This document shows positions 8,929 to 18,400 of a stretch of DNA of 63,728 nucleotides, piece after piece. A program made the translations under genes and the position numbers. Source of the stretch: Sedimentisphaerales bacterium (lineage in GTDB: Bacteria; Planctomycetota; Phycisphaerae; Sedimentisphaerales; Anaerohalosphaeraceae); NCBI GenBank assembly GCA_028282905.1, contig JANQGW010000008.1:1-63728 (forward strand). The letters are read 5' to 3'. Every line of letters begins with the position of its first letter. Within the stretch, counting starts at the first letter, position 1. Below the pieces are notes generated by a model. The model made no database searches, was not told the origin of the DNA, and was given only the letters and a program-made list of their open reading frames with translations.

Positions 8929-9561
8929 TCACTCTTTGTTTTCCGTTAACCACAAATAACAAGAACGATATGTCGTTATATAGTAGCTTGTACGCATTTG
9001 GGTGAATCTTTTGTAATTAACTATTAGCAACACTGGAATCAAAACAACCAGAATAATAAGAACACCCTTGAAAGATGAAATGAGTAAAATAACGATAAAT
9101 AGTTCACTTGCCGCCAAACCTAAGATAATGCTGCGGCAAAAAAGCATAATTGCAAGTTGCCTATCAGTTGTTTGATTGGAGACAGGCATATACTCACTGA
9201 CAATCCGTACCGAAAAGTAGAATGCTTCACGATCAGACAGTTTAGAAATTGACAACTTTTTTCTCAATAAGTTCTTCAACTCTTCTTTAAATGCTAAGGT
9301 TTCAAGAATTGCCGGAAGGCTGTTTCCTCGAAAATAATTGTCAATTTTTTCAACTACATACGATAATGTATGAATACTATGCCCAATGATATAACTTGTA
9401 AGTAGGAAGGCTACTATTCCTTCAGTAGAACTAAATGTATGATACCATAGACTCCCCTTATAACAGCCTGAAATCGCAAGCCCTCCAAAATACGCAACAA
9501 TCATTCCCGGAACTAAGTAAATAATTAAATCAAAAAAATGTACTGTGAAATTCCCTTTCAT
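8929..9561 (-). CDS. Four-helix membrane protein of unknown function
   Basis: The ATG at 9561 has an AGGAG site 8 bases upstream; an earlier ATG at 9582 lacks one. The 210-residue product has hydrophobic helices near residues 11-30 and 50-68, a soluble charged loop of about 85 residues (KEELKNLLRKKLS, DREAFYF) and two more helices near 140-190, with a short Tyr-rich tail. I know no family for it. It sits 141 bp upstream of the 150-residue gene in the same direction and shares the AT-rich composition of the block. A role as the membrane component of the kinase module is an inference from position only. Confidence 0.6.
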   Translation of the reverse strand: MKGNFTVHFFDLIIYLVPGMIVAYFGGLAISGCYKGSLWYHTFSSTEGIVAFLLTSYIIGHSIHTLSYVVEKIDNYFRGNSLPAILETLAFKEELKNLLRKKLSISKLSDREAFYFSVRIVSEYMPVSNQTTDRQLAIMLFCRSIILGLAASELFIVILLISSFKGVLIILVVLIPVLLIVNYKRFTQMRTSYYITTYRSCYLWLTENKE

Positions 9562-9649
9562 ATTACAACTCCTAATATGCAATCATACTAATTTGTTGAG
9601 AATACTTAAAAGGGTTTAGACCTCTTTAAATATCCCGACCATCGGCCAC

Positions 9650-9859
9650 TCAGGTGTGATCCGCATGACCGTCCAGCCATTGCAGAAACCTGCGAGCCTC
9701 CTCATCCTTCAGCGTACAGACTGACGGCGGCATACCGAGCCCGCCCATATGCGGCTCTTCCTGGAAGATAACATACACCGTCTCTCGTTTCGTATGCACA
9801 TGCGTCACCCGCTCCAGATTAATAAACTTCCCGTCACCAACTTTAAGAAATTGCATCAC
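9650..9859 (-). CDS. Small soluble protein of unknown function
   Basis: A 69-residue protein starting at a GTG (9859) or an ATG three bases later (9856); an AAAGGA site precedes both. It begins QFLKVGDGKFINLERVTHV, then strands with TVYVIF and a terminal helix RRFLQWLDGHADH. The pattern (short beta strands, then a helix with a conserved WL) resembles small uncharacterised proteins I have seen in Planctomycetes, but I cannot name a family. Its GC content looks higher than that of its neighbours, so it may not share the history of the module it lies in. Confidence 0.55.
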   Translation of the reverse strand: MMQFLKVGDGKFINLERVTHVHTKRETVYVIFQEEPHMGGLGMPPSVCTLKDEEARRFLQWLDGHADHT

Positions 9860-9931
9860 TCATCCTTTCTCAAGAACTCAAGTCAAACAAAGGTTCCTGA
9901 AACCTTTACTTCCTCCTCTTTAATTTCCATG

Positions 9932-12043
9932 CTAATTTATTTCTTCTCGTGATAATTGAACCAGTATCTTGCCCCAGAATTCCTTGCTGGCTGACATATC
10001 AAAAGCCTCCTTCAATTTACACTCATTACTCACTACAATTGTCTTCTCATGAAGCAGTTTTTCAATCTGTTTTCCAAACTCTTCTCCTTGAAGGTATTGT
10101 AAAGCTTCCTCGTAGCTGCCGCGGCAGGCTCTAAAGAAGCCCTTAAAGGTGACTTCATTACGCAGAACTTTAGCAAAATCAACAGTGATTGGTTGATCTG
10201 ACAAACCAAATAGCGCAATAATTCCTTGGTGCGCAATATTGTCAAGTGCAAAATTGATTAAATTCTCAGTAGCCGCTCCGCCTACACAGTCAAGGATTAT
10301 GTCAAATTTAATTTCCTCGCCTTGTAAATATTCACTTATGGCCCGTTGCCGTAATTCGATTTCCGGAATATCATCCAGCATTTCATATCCCAGGTACCGA
10401 CCATCCACTTCAGGCTTACTGAGATTAATTCCCTTAGCAAGGTGCCTGAAGCGATTAACAGATTCGTCTCTTCTGCCGTACACATACACTTGCTCTCGGG
10501 GCACATTGTAAGCAATCCGGAGCAGGACGATTGCAATGTAGGCCAGAGGGCCGGTACCTAAAACGAGAATCTTTGGTGTCTTCTTCATTATCGACAGCGT
10601 ACCTTTTCGTAGAGCGGTCAAGAAAAGACCTCGACGCATAAGAGCGTAATGACTAAACGGCATCTTCATTATTTGGTCGTTCTGAACATTACTCCATGGC
10701 AATCGCAGGACGGCCCTTGGAGTTTGACTGGAAGTTGCAAATACTTGAAAGTAATCATTAAATTTCTGCACAGGGATATTGAAGGCATTTGCTAATTGAA
10801 TCTCGTTGAGTTCCGAGCCAAGTTTTTTATTGGGTATGGACAAGTCAAAACCACTGCGATCTTGAGCAAAACCAAGTTCTCTCCATACTTGCACGAGTTG
10901 AGATATCGGTTCAGTTAGAACAGCCATTCTATTTGATAAATCTTGCGGAATCTTTATTAATAATTGTGGCCAATAACGATAATGTGTCTGAAGTGACCCG
11001 TCAGAATTGCTGGCCATATGCTTGACATTTTCGCAGTAATTTTCCCCATAAGAATCAACAGTACCATCACTTGCTTCGCAGGTTGAGCATTTTTTACAGG
11101 GTATTTGAGGAATCACGACGACGCGATCACCAACATGAATAGGCTCTCCTTCTTTACGAGAGTAGTACTTTTGATTATATCCGCTCTCACGTACCATCCC
11201 AACTGTTTCGTGGCCTAAAACCAAAGGCAATCGTTCTTTGAGTTTTTCCCGGCTCTTGTTATGTGCATAGTATTCATAGTCAGACTTACAGATAGAAGTT
11301 AGTACATGCTCTATAAGCACATGCCCCAATTCAATACTCTCAAAAGCGAGTTTATTTTTTGCAGTAACACGAAAAAAGACATCTTGCGGTGCTGTACCTC
11401 GACGATATCGATCAATTGCAAGAGATATAAGCGGTACAATTTGTTCAATGAGTTCTTTTTTATCTTTGGTGATAACGTGGCTTGGGCCTTTGGACCCAAT
11501 GTTCTCCAATTTAATAACTCCTATAGTCTCATTACCAATTGACAATGGCAGTATTCCGCAGTTTTTAAATTGCCTGCCATCGATCCATTGTCGACTATCG
11601 ATCTTGCCTGCATGGGCCATATGCGATTGTGGATTTCGTTTTTGATCGAACCATTCAGGTTTCCCTGTAGTTGCCACAAAAGCAGTAATTCCTTGTTTTT
11701 CCAAATCGCTTCCCTCTAAATGCTGTTCACCTAAGGAATAGGTTATGTCAGAAATCTCTTTTTGATACCCAAAAGTAGCAATCCCTTTGAGTCCCTTATT
11801 CACAAGATTGACCATATATATTGAACCCAATTCACAGGGAATCGTACGCGCAAAATCTCTTAAAAAAAGATTGATGTTTTTCATAAACTCTTGTGGATCA
11901 TACGCACCTCTTGTACTTGTACCTGCTGGACTTATCAGCATAGCCAGTGTTCGGATGCTTTCTTGAAAGTACGCCCTCTCTGAATGACTTCCCTTCGATG
12001 CAGCTAATTGTTCACTGCCCGAGTTTGATTTCTCCTTTGCCAT
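9932..12043 (-). CDS. GAF domain fused to zinc-dependent alcohol dehydrogenase
   Basis: A 703-residue fusion. Residues about 30-215 look like a GAF sensor domain (a helix with FLRDFARTIPC, strands such as GSIYMVN and GILPLSIGNETIGVIKLEN). Residues about 220-703 are a medium-chain dehydrogenase: catalytic zinc Cys252 (ICKSDYEYY) and His278-Glu279 (GHETVG), a structural-zinc set Cys316, Cys319, Cys322 and Cys337, and a Rossmann start VLGTGPLA near 496. An extra segment of about 100 residues (390-490) separates the GroES-like and Rossmann parts. Ordinary enzymes of this family are about 350 residues and carry no GAF. It is the first gene of the module; an AGGAG site lies upstream of 12043. Substrate and GAF ligand are unknown. 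Confidence 0.8.
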   Translation of the reverse strand: MAKEKSNSGSEQLAASKGSHSERAYFQESIRTLAMLISPAGTSTRGAYDPQEFMKNINLFLRDFARTIPCELGSIYMVNLVNKGLKGIATFGYQKEISDITYSLGEQHLEGSDLEKQGITAFVATTGKPEWFDQKRNPQSHMAHAGKIDSRQWIDGRQFKNCGILPLSIGNETIGVIKLENIGSKGPSHVITKDKKELIEQIVPLISLAIDRYRRGTAPQDVFFRVTAKNKLAFESIELGHVLIEHVLTSICKSDYEYYAHNKSREKLKERLPLVLGHETVGMVRESGYNQKYYSRKEGEPIHVGDRVVVIPQIPCKKCSTCEASDGTVDSYGENYCENVKHMASNSDGSLQTHYRYWPQLLIKIPQDLSNRMAVLTEPISQLVQVWRELGFAQDRSGFDLSIPNKKLGSELNEIQLANAFNIPVQKFNDYFQVFATSSQTPRAVLRLPWSNVQNDQIMKMPFSHYALMRRGLFLTALRKGTLSIMKKTPKILVLGTGPLAYIAIVLLRIAYNVPREQVYVYGRRDESVNRFRHLAKGINLSKPEVDGRYLGYEMLDDIPEIELRQRAISEYLQGEEIKFDIILDCVGGAATENLINFALDNIAHQGIIALFGLSDQPITVDFAKVLRNEVTFKGFFRACRGSYEEALQYLQGEEFGKQIEKLLHEKTIVVSNECKLKEAFDMSASKEFWGKILVQLSREEIN

Positions 12044-12694
12044 GTTCTCTTAAACTCCTAAAGATTAATGTAAGGTATCCGGTATTTTTTAAACAAACGT
12101 TGAATCCCTGTCTCAATAATCGTGAAACCTGTGGACCTGTCGCGTCGTAGCCTCCGGCAAAGACAGACAAAACACAACTGAAGAATTGACTGACATGCAA
12201 TAAGATCCTCACTTGTTTTCAAAGTACCAACAGCTATTATAAATCTGAAACAGCGAATCGCTTTTTCGGATTTCATTCATATGCCTGTGAGGCATGCTAT
12301 TGGTGCTTTTATTGACGTGTCTATAAGACACCTCGCTTCCAATGTCCACCGATTATTTCTCCTAATAAAACAAGCTCAACTTCCAACAGCCTCAAGCCCC
12401 AAGTCTCCAGCCTAAAGCCTCACCACTGCCCCGCCATTATACCCACCAATCCAGACAAAACAAAGCAATAAACCAAAAAAATATTCCCATATAGATTAAT
12501 GTAAATTAGCGGCTAAAAAAACGTATAAACCACGAAGTCACGAAGAAACACGAAGTTTTTTATATTATTGATATTTATCCTTCGCGGCCCTTCGTGTCTT
12601 CGTGGTAAAAAATCCGCGTCTAAAAAACAATCGAAAATAGGAAACAGGCAACAGAAAACAAAAATCCCCCAGCACCGTATATACCACGACATCT

Positions 12695-12758
12695 CTGAAT
12701 TCCTGTATACTTACATACCTACATACCTGTATACTCATATTCATGTATACCTGTATTC
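12695..12758 (-). repeat. Octamer tandem array (8 units)
   Basis: Read on the minus strand, eight consecutive 8-bp units fit the pattern G(T/A)AT(A/G)(C/T)A(G/A/T), for example GTATACAG, GTATGTAG and GTATGTAA. The same octamer family forms a 10-unit array on the plus strand at 22724-22803. Confidence 0.7.
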
Positions 12759-12768
12759 TTAAACAAAC

Positions 12769-12851
12769 CATCGCCCGGCGCAGCCGGCCTGATCGCAATT
12801 CTCCGAGAGCACAGATGCTCGCATCGAGCACTTGGGGAATGGAGAGCAAAC
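12769..12851 (-). repeat. Cloverleaf repeat, truncated copy
   Basis: The reverse complement carries the 3' two thirds of the element (TTGCTCTCCATT, the GTGCTC...CTGTGCT segment, then GGCCGGCTGCGCCGGGCGATG). The 5' partner of the closing stem is missing. Confidence 0.6.
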
Positions 12852-12874
12852 AATAGTAAAAGAAAAGGCCTCAC

Positions 12875-12993
12875 GGACATCGCCCGACGTTAGTCGGCAA
12901 CGCAAGACTGGTCGGGCAGCGCATAAACGCAGTTTAGAGCATGAACGGCCTGACTTGAGTTGATAGGAGCGTCAAAACGCTCCGGCGATGTCC
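12875..12993 (-). repeat. Cloverleaf repeat, complete copy
   Basis: GGACATCGCC (12875-12884) and GGCGATGTCC (12984-12993) form a perfect 10-bp closing stem. Inside are a hairpin GGAGCG-TTTT-GACGCTCC and a CCGAC...GTCGG hairpin when read on the minus strand. Compared with the copy at 27982, the stem has changed on both sides in a matching way. Confidence 0.7.
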
Positions 12994-13202
12994 CCCTCTG
13001 CGCCATCCGTATCCTCTGTGCCAAAAATCCGTGTTAATCTGTGTCCATCCGTGGTTCAAAAACCTTCGTGCACTTCGTGTCCTTCGTGGTTAATCTGCTA
13101 TTTCAACCCTCAAAACACTCTACAACAACAAATCTGGACAAACGCAAACATTGCCGTATAATAGCCAAAAACGAAAACCAAAAACAAAAGGAATTTATTC
13201 AC

Positions 13203-14819
13203 ATGTGGAACAAAACACTCTCACTGACTCTCGTAGTTTTAATAACACTCGCCGCCTGCGCACAGGCGATCTCCGTCATCCCCCAGCCGACTGAACTGAA
13301 ACCCCAAAGCGGCGAATTCGTTATCAACGCCAAAACAAAAATCCTCGTCACCCCACCAAAAGGCGAGGCCTGTAAAGTTGCCAAGTACCTGCAGGAATTT
13401 CTTGCGACACCCACCGACCTGCACCTGCCGGTGACCGATGTCAAAACAGACTCCAACGTCATCGCCCTGCACCTCGAAACCGCGGATGGATACGTACCGG
13501 AAAGCTACCGGCTGAAAGTTACGCCGGATCGCATTGATATTTCCGCAACAGACGCGGCCGGCCTGTTCTACGGCGTCCAGACACTCCGCCAGCTCCTGCC
13601 AAACGCCATCGAATACGACGTACCGATGCACGGCGTCGAATGGACAGTGCCCTGCGTAGAGATCAAAGACACGCCGCGGTATTCCTGGCGCGGACTGATG
13701 CTGGACGAATCGCGGCACTTCTTCGGCAAAGCCGCCGTCAAAAAACTGCTCGACCGAATGGTCCTCTACAAACTCAATCGCTTTCACTGGCACCTGACCG
13801 ATTCACCCGGCTGGCGCATCGAGATCAAGCAGTACCCGAAGCTGACAACCATCGGCGGCATCGGCTGCGAAAGCAATCCCAAGGCGGAAGCGCAGTTCTA
13901 CACCCAGGAAGACATCAAAGAAATCGTCACTTACGCTACCGAACGGCAGATCATTGTCATCCCGGAAATCGACATGCCCGGCCACGCCACCGCAGCCAAC
14001 CGCGCCTACCCGGAATTTTCCGGCGGCGGCTCAAAAAGACACCCGGACTTTACATTTAATCCCGGAAGCGAAGCAACCTATGAATATCTCACAAACATTC
14101 TGAAAGAAGTCACCGAGCTGTTCCCGGGACCGTGGCTGCACTACGGCGGCGACGAAGTCCACTTCGGCAACCAGCAGTGGAAGACCAACCCGGACGTCCA
14201 GCAAATGATGAAAAAACAAGGACTTAAGGACATCCGCGAAATGGAACACTACTTCAACCAGCGCATGGCCGGCGTGATCGAAAAACTCGGCAAAACGACG
14301 ATGGGCTGGGATGAGATTATCGACGCGGGGGTACCGGCCGAGCATGCGGTCATCATGTGGTGGCGACACGATAAGCCGCAGCAGCTAAACAAAGCAATAG
14401 AAAGAGGTTACAGAGCGGTGATGTGCCCGCGGATACCGTGTTATTTTGATTTTGTCCAGCACGATTCGCACAAATATGGTCGGCGCTGGGGCGGTAAATT
14501 TTGCACCGTCGAATCGGTCTATCAGTTCCCGGTTTTCCCAGCCGAATACACAGCAAAACAGCATCAGCAGATTTTGGGGATTCAGACGTGTGTCTGGTCG
14601 GAACGAATACAAAACACGGTGCGGCTTGACTTTATGGTGTATCCGCGATTAGCGGCACTGGCCGAGGCATGCTGGACACAGGACAAAAACAAGGATTTAG
14701 GCAATTTTAAAAAGCGACTGCCCGCCCTGCTGAAGCGGCACGATGTGCTGGGCGACTATTATTTCGACTGCTTCGAACCGGCTAATACGCCTGAGCCGAA
14801 AGGCCATGAAAAGAAGTAA
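13203..14819 (+). CDS. Beta-N-acetylhexosaminidase, GH20
   Basis: A secreted glycoside hydrolase of 538 residues that removes terminal N-acetylhexosamine from glycans. The ATG at 13203 follows AAAGGAATT and starts a signal peptide (a hydrophobic run ending in ACAQA). Residues to about 150 form the GH20b-like domain (VIPQPTELKPQSG). The catalytic TIM barrel follows, with RGLMLDESRHFF, HWHLTDSPGWR, PEIDMPGHA and the catalytic Asp317-Glu318 pair in HYGGDEVHFG; substrate-binding Trp residues (MWWR, CVWSE) are present. Length and order are those of complete enzymes. An in-frame extension to 13041 is ruled out because it would read through a dispersed repeat. A terminator follows at 14857. Confidence 0.95.
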   Translation: MWNKTLSLTLVVLITLAACAQAISVIPQPTELKPQSGEFVINAKTKILVTPPKGEACKVAKYLQEFLATPTDLHLPVTDVKTDSNVIALHLETADGYVPESYRLKVTPDRIDISATDAAGLFYGVQTLRQLLPNAIEYDVPMHGVEWTVPCVEIKDTPRYSWRGLMLDESRHFFGKAAVKKLLDRMVLYKLNRFHWHLTDSPGWRIEIKQYPKLTTIGGIGCESNPKAEAQFYTQEDIKEIVTYATERQIIVIPEIDMPGHATAANRAYPEFSGGGSKRHPDFTFNPGSEATYEYLTNILKEVTELFPGPWLHYGGDEVHFGNQQWKTNPDVQQMMKKQGLKDIREMEHYFNQRMAGVIEKLGKTTMGWDEIIDAGVPAEHAVIMWWRHDKPQQLNKAIERGYRAVMCPRIPCYFDFVQHDSHKYGRRWGGKFCTVESVYQFPVFPAEYTAKQHQQILGIQTCVWSERIQNTVRLDFMVYPRLAALAEACWTQDKNKDLGNFKKRLPALLKRHDVLGDYYFDCFEPANTPEPKGHEKK

Positions 14820-14856
14820 AATCGCTTCAAAACGCCTCAAAATACGAACTCAATCC

Positions 14857-14886
14857 AAGGCTCGCCAGATCGGCGGGCCTTTTTTA
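14857..14886 (+). terminator. Intrinsic terminator after the GH20 gene
   Basis: AAGGCTCGCC pairs with GGCGGGCCTT around a short loop and is followed by a T-rich run. It separates the GH20 gene from the BlaI promoter. Confidence 0.75.
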
Positions 14887-14942
14887 TTTGCTTATTTCAA
14901 AAGAAGTTACGAGAGAAATGACATTTTTTCTGAGATTCCCGC

Positions 14943-14988
14943 TTGACGCCTGACTACATACGTAGTATATTCTGACTACAACAGTAGT
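14943..14988 (+). promoter_or_regulatory. blaI-blaR promoter with two BlaI/MecI-type operators
   Basis: TTGACG (14943-14948) and TATATT (14966-14971) are spaced by 17 bp, a good sigma-70-like promoter. Two palindromes of the form ACTAC-N4-GTAGT lie at 14953-14966, inside the spacer and touching the -10, and at 14975-14988 around the expected start of transcription. Their centres are 22 bp apart, about two helical turns. BlaI/MecI repressors bind TACA/TGTA-type dyads, so this is very probably the autoregulatory site of the operon. Confidence 0.75.
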
Positions 14989-15009
14989 TTTATTGTAAAG
15001 GAGTCACAC

Positions 15010-15411
15010 ATGACAAAGAAAGAGCAATCGTTAGGACAGTTGGAACTGGAGGTTTTGCGTCTGATTTGGGAGCGGCAGGGATGCACGGTGCCGCAGGCGG
15101 CGGAGGTGCTGGCCAAGGAAAAAGGATATGCCCGGACGACAATCTTGACGGTGATGCAGCGGCTGCACAAGAAGGGATTTCTCCGGCGGGAAAAAACCGA
15201 CGGCGTCTTCTGTTACTGGCCGACTGAGCAGAAGGCGACGGTGCTGGGGAATCTGGCGAAGAAATTCGTGGACCGGATTTTTGAAGGCTCGCCAGCGAGC
15301 CTTATTCAGCATTTGGCTGAAAGTGATGTGTCGGCAGAGGAACTGACGCAGATTCAAAAAATTATAGAGAAGGCACTCGCGGCAGATAAGGAGCAGGAGC
15401 ATGATTGCTGA
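15010..15411 (+). CDS. BlaI/MecI-family transcriptional repressor
   Basis: A 133-residue winged-helix repressor of the Penicillinase_R family. It begins KEQSLGQLELEVLRLIW, continues TVPQAAEVL and the recognition region YARTTILTVMQRLHKKGFL, then RREKTDGVFCYWP and a C-terminal dimerisation helix (SAEELTQIQKIIEKAL). In the known systems the repressor is cleaved when the BlaR1 protease senses its signal. An AAAGGAG site precedes the ATG, and twin dyads lie in the promoter. It overlaps the first BlaR1-like gene by 11 bp. No beta-lactamase or penicillin-binding protein gene lies nearby, so the regulated function may be the operon itself or targets elsewhere. Confidence 0.93.
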   Translation: MTKKEQSLGQLELEVLRLIWERQGCTVPQAAEVLAKEKGYARTTILTVMQRLHKKGFLRREKTDGVFCYWPTEQKATVLGNLAKKFVDRIFEGSPASLIQHLAESDVSAEELTQIQKIIEKALAADKEQEHDC

Positions 15412-18400
15412 GTTGCTGACATCGCAAGCAGCGGCAGATATGGCGTGTGCGCTATTGCATACACTTTGGCAGGGGTTGGTGGTTGCGGTTGGGTTGATGG
15501 TTGTTTTGAAGTGTCTGCCGGCAGTGCGCAGTGCGCTTCGGTATCGGCTGAGTGTGGTAGCTTTGCTGGCGGTGGTGGTGTGCTGGGTTGGGACGTTTTC
15601 GATTTTGCAGTATGAGGCGCCCGCGAAGCAGGAATCGACGGTTGCAACTACGCCAAGCCGTGAGGCGATGCCCAAGGTAGACAGAAAACAGCCAACCGCA
15701 AGTCCGGAACGTCATGCGACTGCAAATGTACCGGCAACAAAAGCAGCAAGGAACGATTTGGCGGTTACTGCAACCCAAAACACACCAACAGTACCAGTTG
15801 GTGAACTTCCGGCGGTATCGGTTGAGCAGCCTGACTCCCCTGCCGCGGCAAGTCATGCGGGTGTGCTGGGCTGGGTGGCGGTGGTCTGGATCGTTGGGGT
15901 TGTGGTGATGCTGGGACGGATGTTTGTTTTGCTTTGCGGGACGGCGAAGCTTAAGCGCAGTGCGGTGGATATTGACGAACCGCAGTGGGTGGAGCTGTTT
16001 GAGCAGTTGTGCAGTGAGATGGGGATTACACGGGCGGTGCGGTTTGCGGCGACGAATTTGCTGACACAGCCGGGAGTGATCGGTTTTTTTAAGCCAGTGT
16101 TGCTGGTGCCGGTGTCGATTTTAAGTGAGATCTCAGTGGAGGATTTAAGGGCGATTTTGGCGCATGAGCTGGCACATATTCGGCGGTATGATTTTTTAGT
16201 GAACTTTTGCCAGATGCTTATTGAGGCGCTACTGTTTTTCAATCCGGGCGTGTGGTGGATCAGCCGGCGGATTCGGATCGAACGGGAGGCATGCTGTGAC
16301 GCGGCGGGTGTAAAAGCAGCGGGACGACCGGTGAAGTACGCGCAGATTTTGTTTGAGCAGATTCGCCGGGGTGCGGCTGCGCCAGCGAATATGGCAGTCG
16401 CAGGATTCAGTGACAATGATGAAAACGCTTCAACCGAGCGGGTGTCGCGGATCATCCATCCGCAAAAGTCGCCGCGAATGAAGATCGGGGCGGTGAAGCT
16501 GACGCTGTGGCTGCTGATCGCAGTCGCAGTGCTGGCCGGCCTGTGGAAAGCGACCAATACGGCGGTGGCGGTAACAGCCAAAATCCTCACTCCGGCTGAA
16601 CGGATTGAAAAGGTTACAGAAATCGCCAAAAGTCACAGTAATGAATATATTGCACCTCAGGGACACGCAAATCTTTCGGGCACGATTGTTACTTTCGACG
16701 GAAAACCCATCCCCGAAGGCACTTATGTGATGATACTGTGCCATGGTGCATTCACATCCAGCAATAATTGCGGTTATCCGGAAAACGGAACTTTTCAGGG
16801 ATATATTCAATGCAACCGGGATATTTTTGTCGCCGCTCACGCACCGGGCTATGCGCCGGTCTGTACCACTGTTTATCAGCCGGACCCCAATGATGTTATC
16901 GATGACATTCGCCTGACACTCAAAAAAGGATTTCCAACAAGAATCAAAATTGTTGACGAAAACGAGCGTCCTATTAGTAATGCAAAGATTATTAAGACAA
17001 CAATGGTTGCTCCCAATGAAAGTATTCCTTGCCGCATGCAATCGACCACTGAAATCATTTCCAATCAACAGGGAATTGCTGTCTTGAATAATTGTGTTGG
17101 GATGCCTTCGGAAGTCACAATTCAGGCCAAAGGATTTGTTGAAGTCACAGAAAAAAAGTGCCGGTTTCGGCCGTATGAAACGACAACGATTACTATGGAA
17201 CGCAGTCTTATAACTCAAGGCCGGGTTACAGCCCAAAAAACAGGCCGCCCCGTTTCTAATGCTGTTGTGAAAATCCTGAACGAACAGCCTATTGACAGGC
17301 TATCAGGAGGCCAGGGATACAATCAGCATTGGTCCCCTGAGGCGGCAAGAACAGACTCAAATGGATATTTTACCATTGATTGGCTCAATCCAAACTCTCG
17401 ATACTCTTTTGTTGTGGAAGCCAAGGGCTATAACCGAACTATCCTACCGAATGTGCGAGTCGGCCAAACTGATTTGAAAGTGCCAATGCCCCCGGAACGG
17501 TATCTTGCAGGCAAAATCATTGGAGATCTTTACAAGCTTGAAAGAAACTACTATACAAGAAAAAACGCAACGCCGCATGCCCTTCAATATCGGAGTGAGT
17601 TTACGGATAAGAATTACCGTGTCGGAAATGAATACGATCATTTCCCGGTTACGATTCGGAATGGTGTGGGGTATTTTAAACTCCGAAATATTTTAGGCAA
17701 TAAAATTGTCATTCAGGACAAAGACCACATTACCCTTAAAACGGTTTATTTAACGGATAACTCTATTGACGATCTTGTCATTGATCTGGACCACCCGGAA
17801 GATAATACTACAATGAGAGAAGTTCGCATTAAGTTCAACACACCAGCCGGATATCCGAAAATCAACGGCAAAATGAAACTGCAATATCTCTGGTTCAACA
17901 CAAAAAACGGTAATAATCATTCCACTTCGACAATCGACATATATGACAATGTTGCCCGTTTTGAAGTCCACGCTCCTAATCGCTTAACACTTTATCACAT
18001 CGGTGAGGTTAAGGGCTTTTGGTTTGACCTGGACCAAGAGAAGGAGTTCAATGTGGAGGCGGGAAGCGTCCCCTTCGAGATTCATGTTGAAGCCAAGCCG
18101 GGCGGAACGATCTTCGGTAAAATTTCGGGCTTGCAAAAGCCTGTTGACAAAGAAATCACTTTGGCTATTGAAGTCGCCGGAGTTCCCGAGCCATACACAA
18201 ACGATAAAAAACGTCTTGAGGATTTTAAGGTAAATCTCCAACAGTCGTTTGGTCGTATCCGCACAAAAACAGGCAGCTTCTGTTTACCATCGCTGCCGCT
18301 GGACGGCAGATATGTTATCTTTGCGCGAGATGGCAATGCATGGGCGGCTCCCGTTGAGCCTGTTAAACTTACAGAGGCTAATCCTATTCAGGAAATTACA

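Larger units (their letters stand above)
12044..13202 (+). other. Gene-free, repeat-rich stretch
   Basis: About 1.16 kb with no convincing gene on either strand. It holds a CACGAAG-type repeat (about 12527-12605), an octamer tandem array, two copies of the cloverleaf repeat in reverse orientation and another CACGAAG/CCATCCGTGG repeat (about 13035-13095). A TATAAT at 13155-13160 could be the -10 of the hexosaminidase gene. The part just upstream of 12043 should hold the promoter of the kinase module, but I cannot place it. Confidence 0.6.

Noticed and set aside
13041-13202. Upstream extension of the GH20 gene (54 extra codons)
   Set aside because: It reads through a dispersed CACGAAG-type repeat, and the signal peptide begins at 13203 behind a ribosome site.
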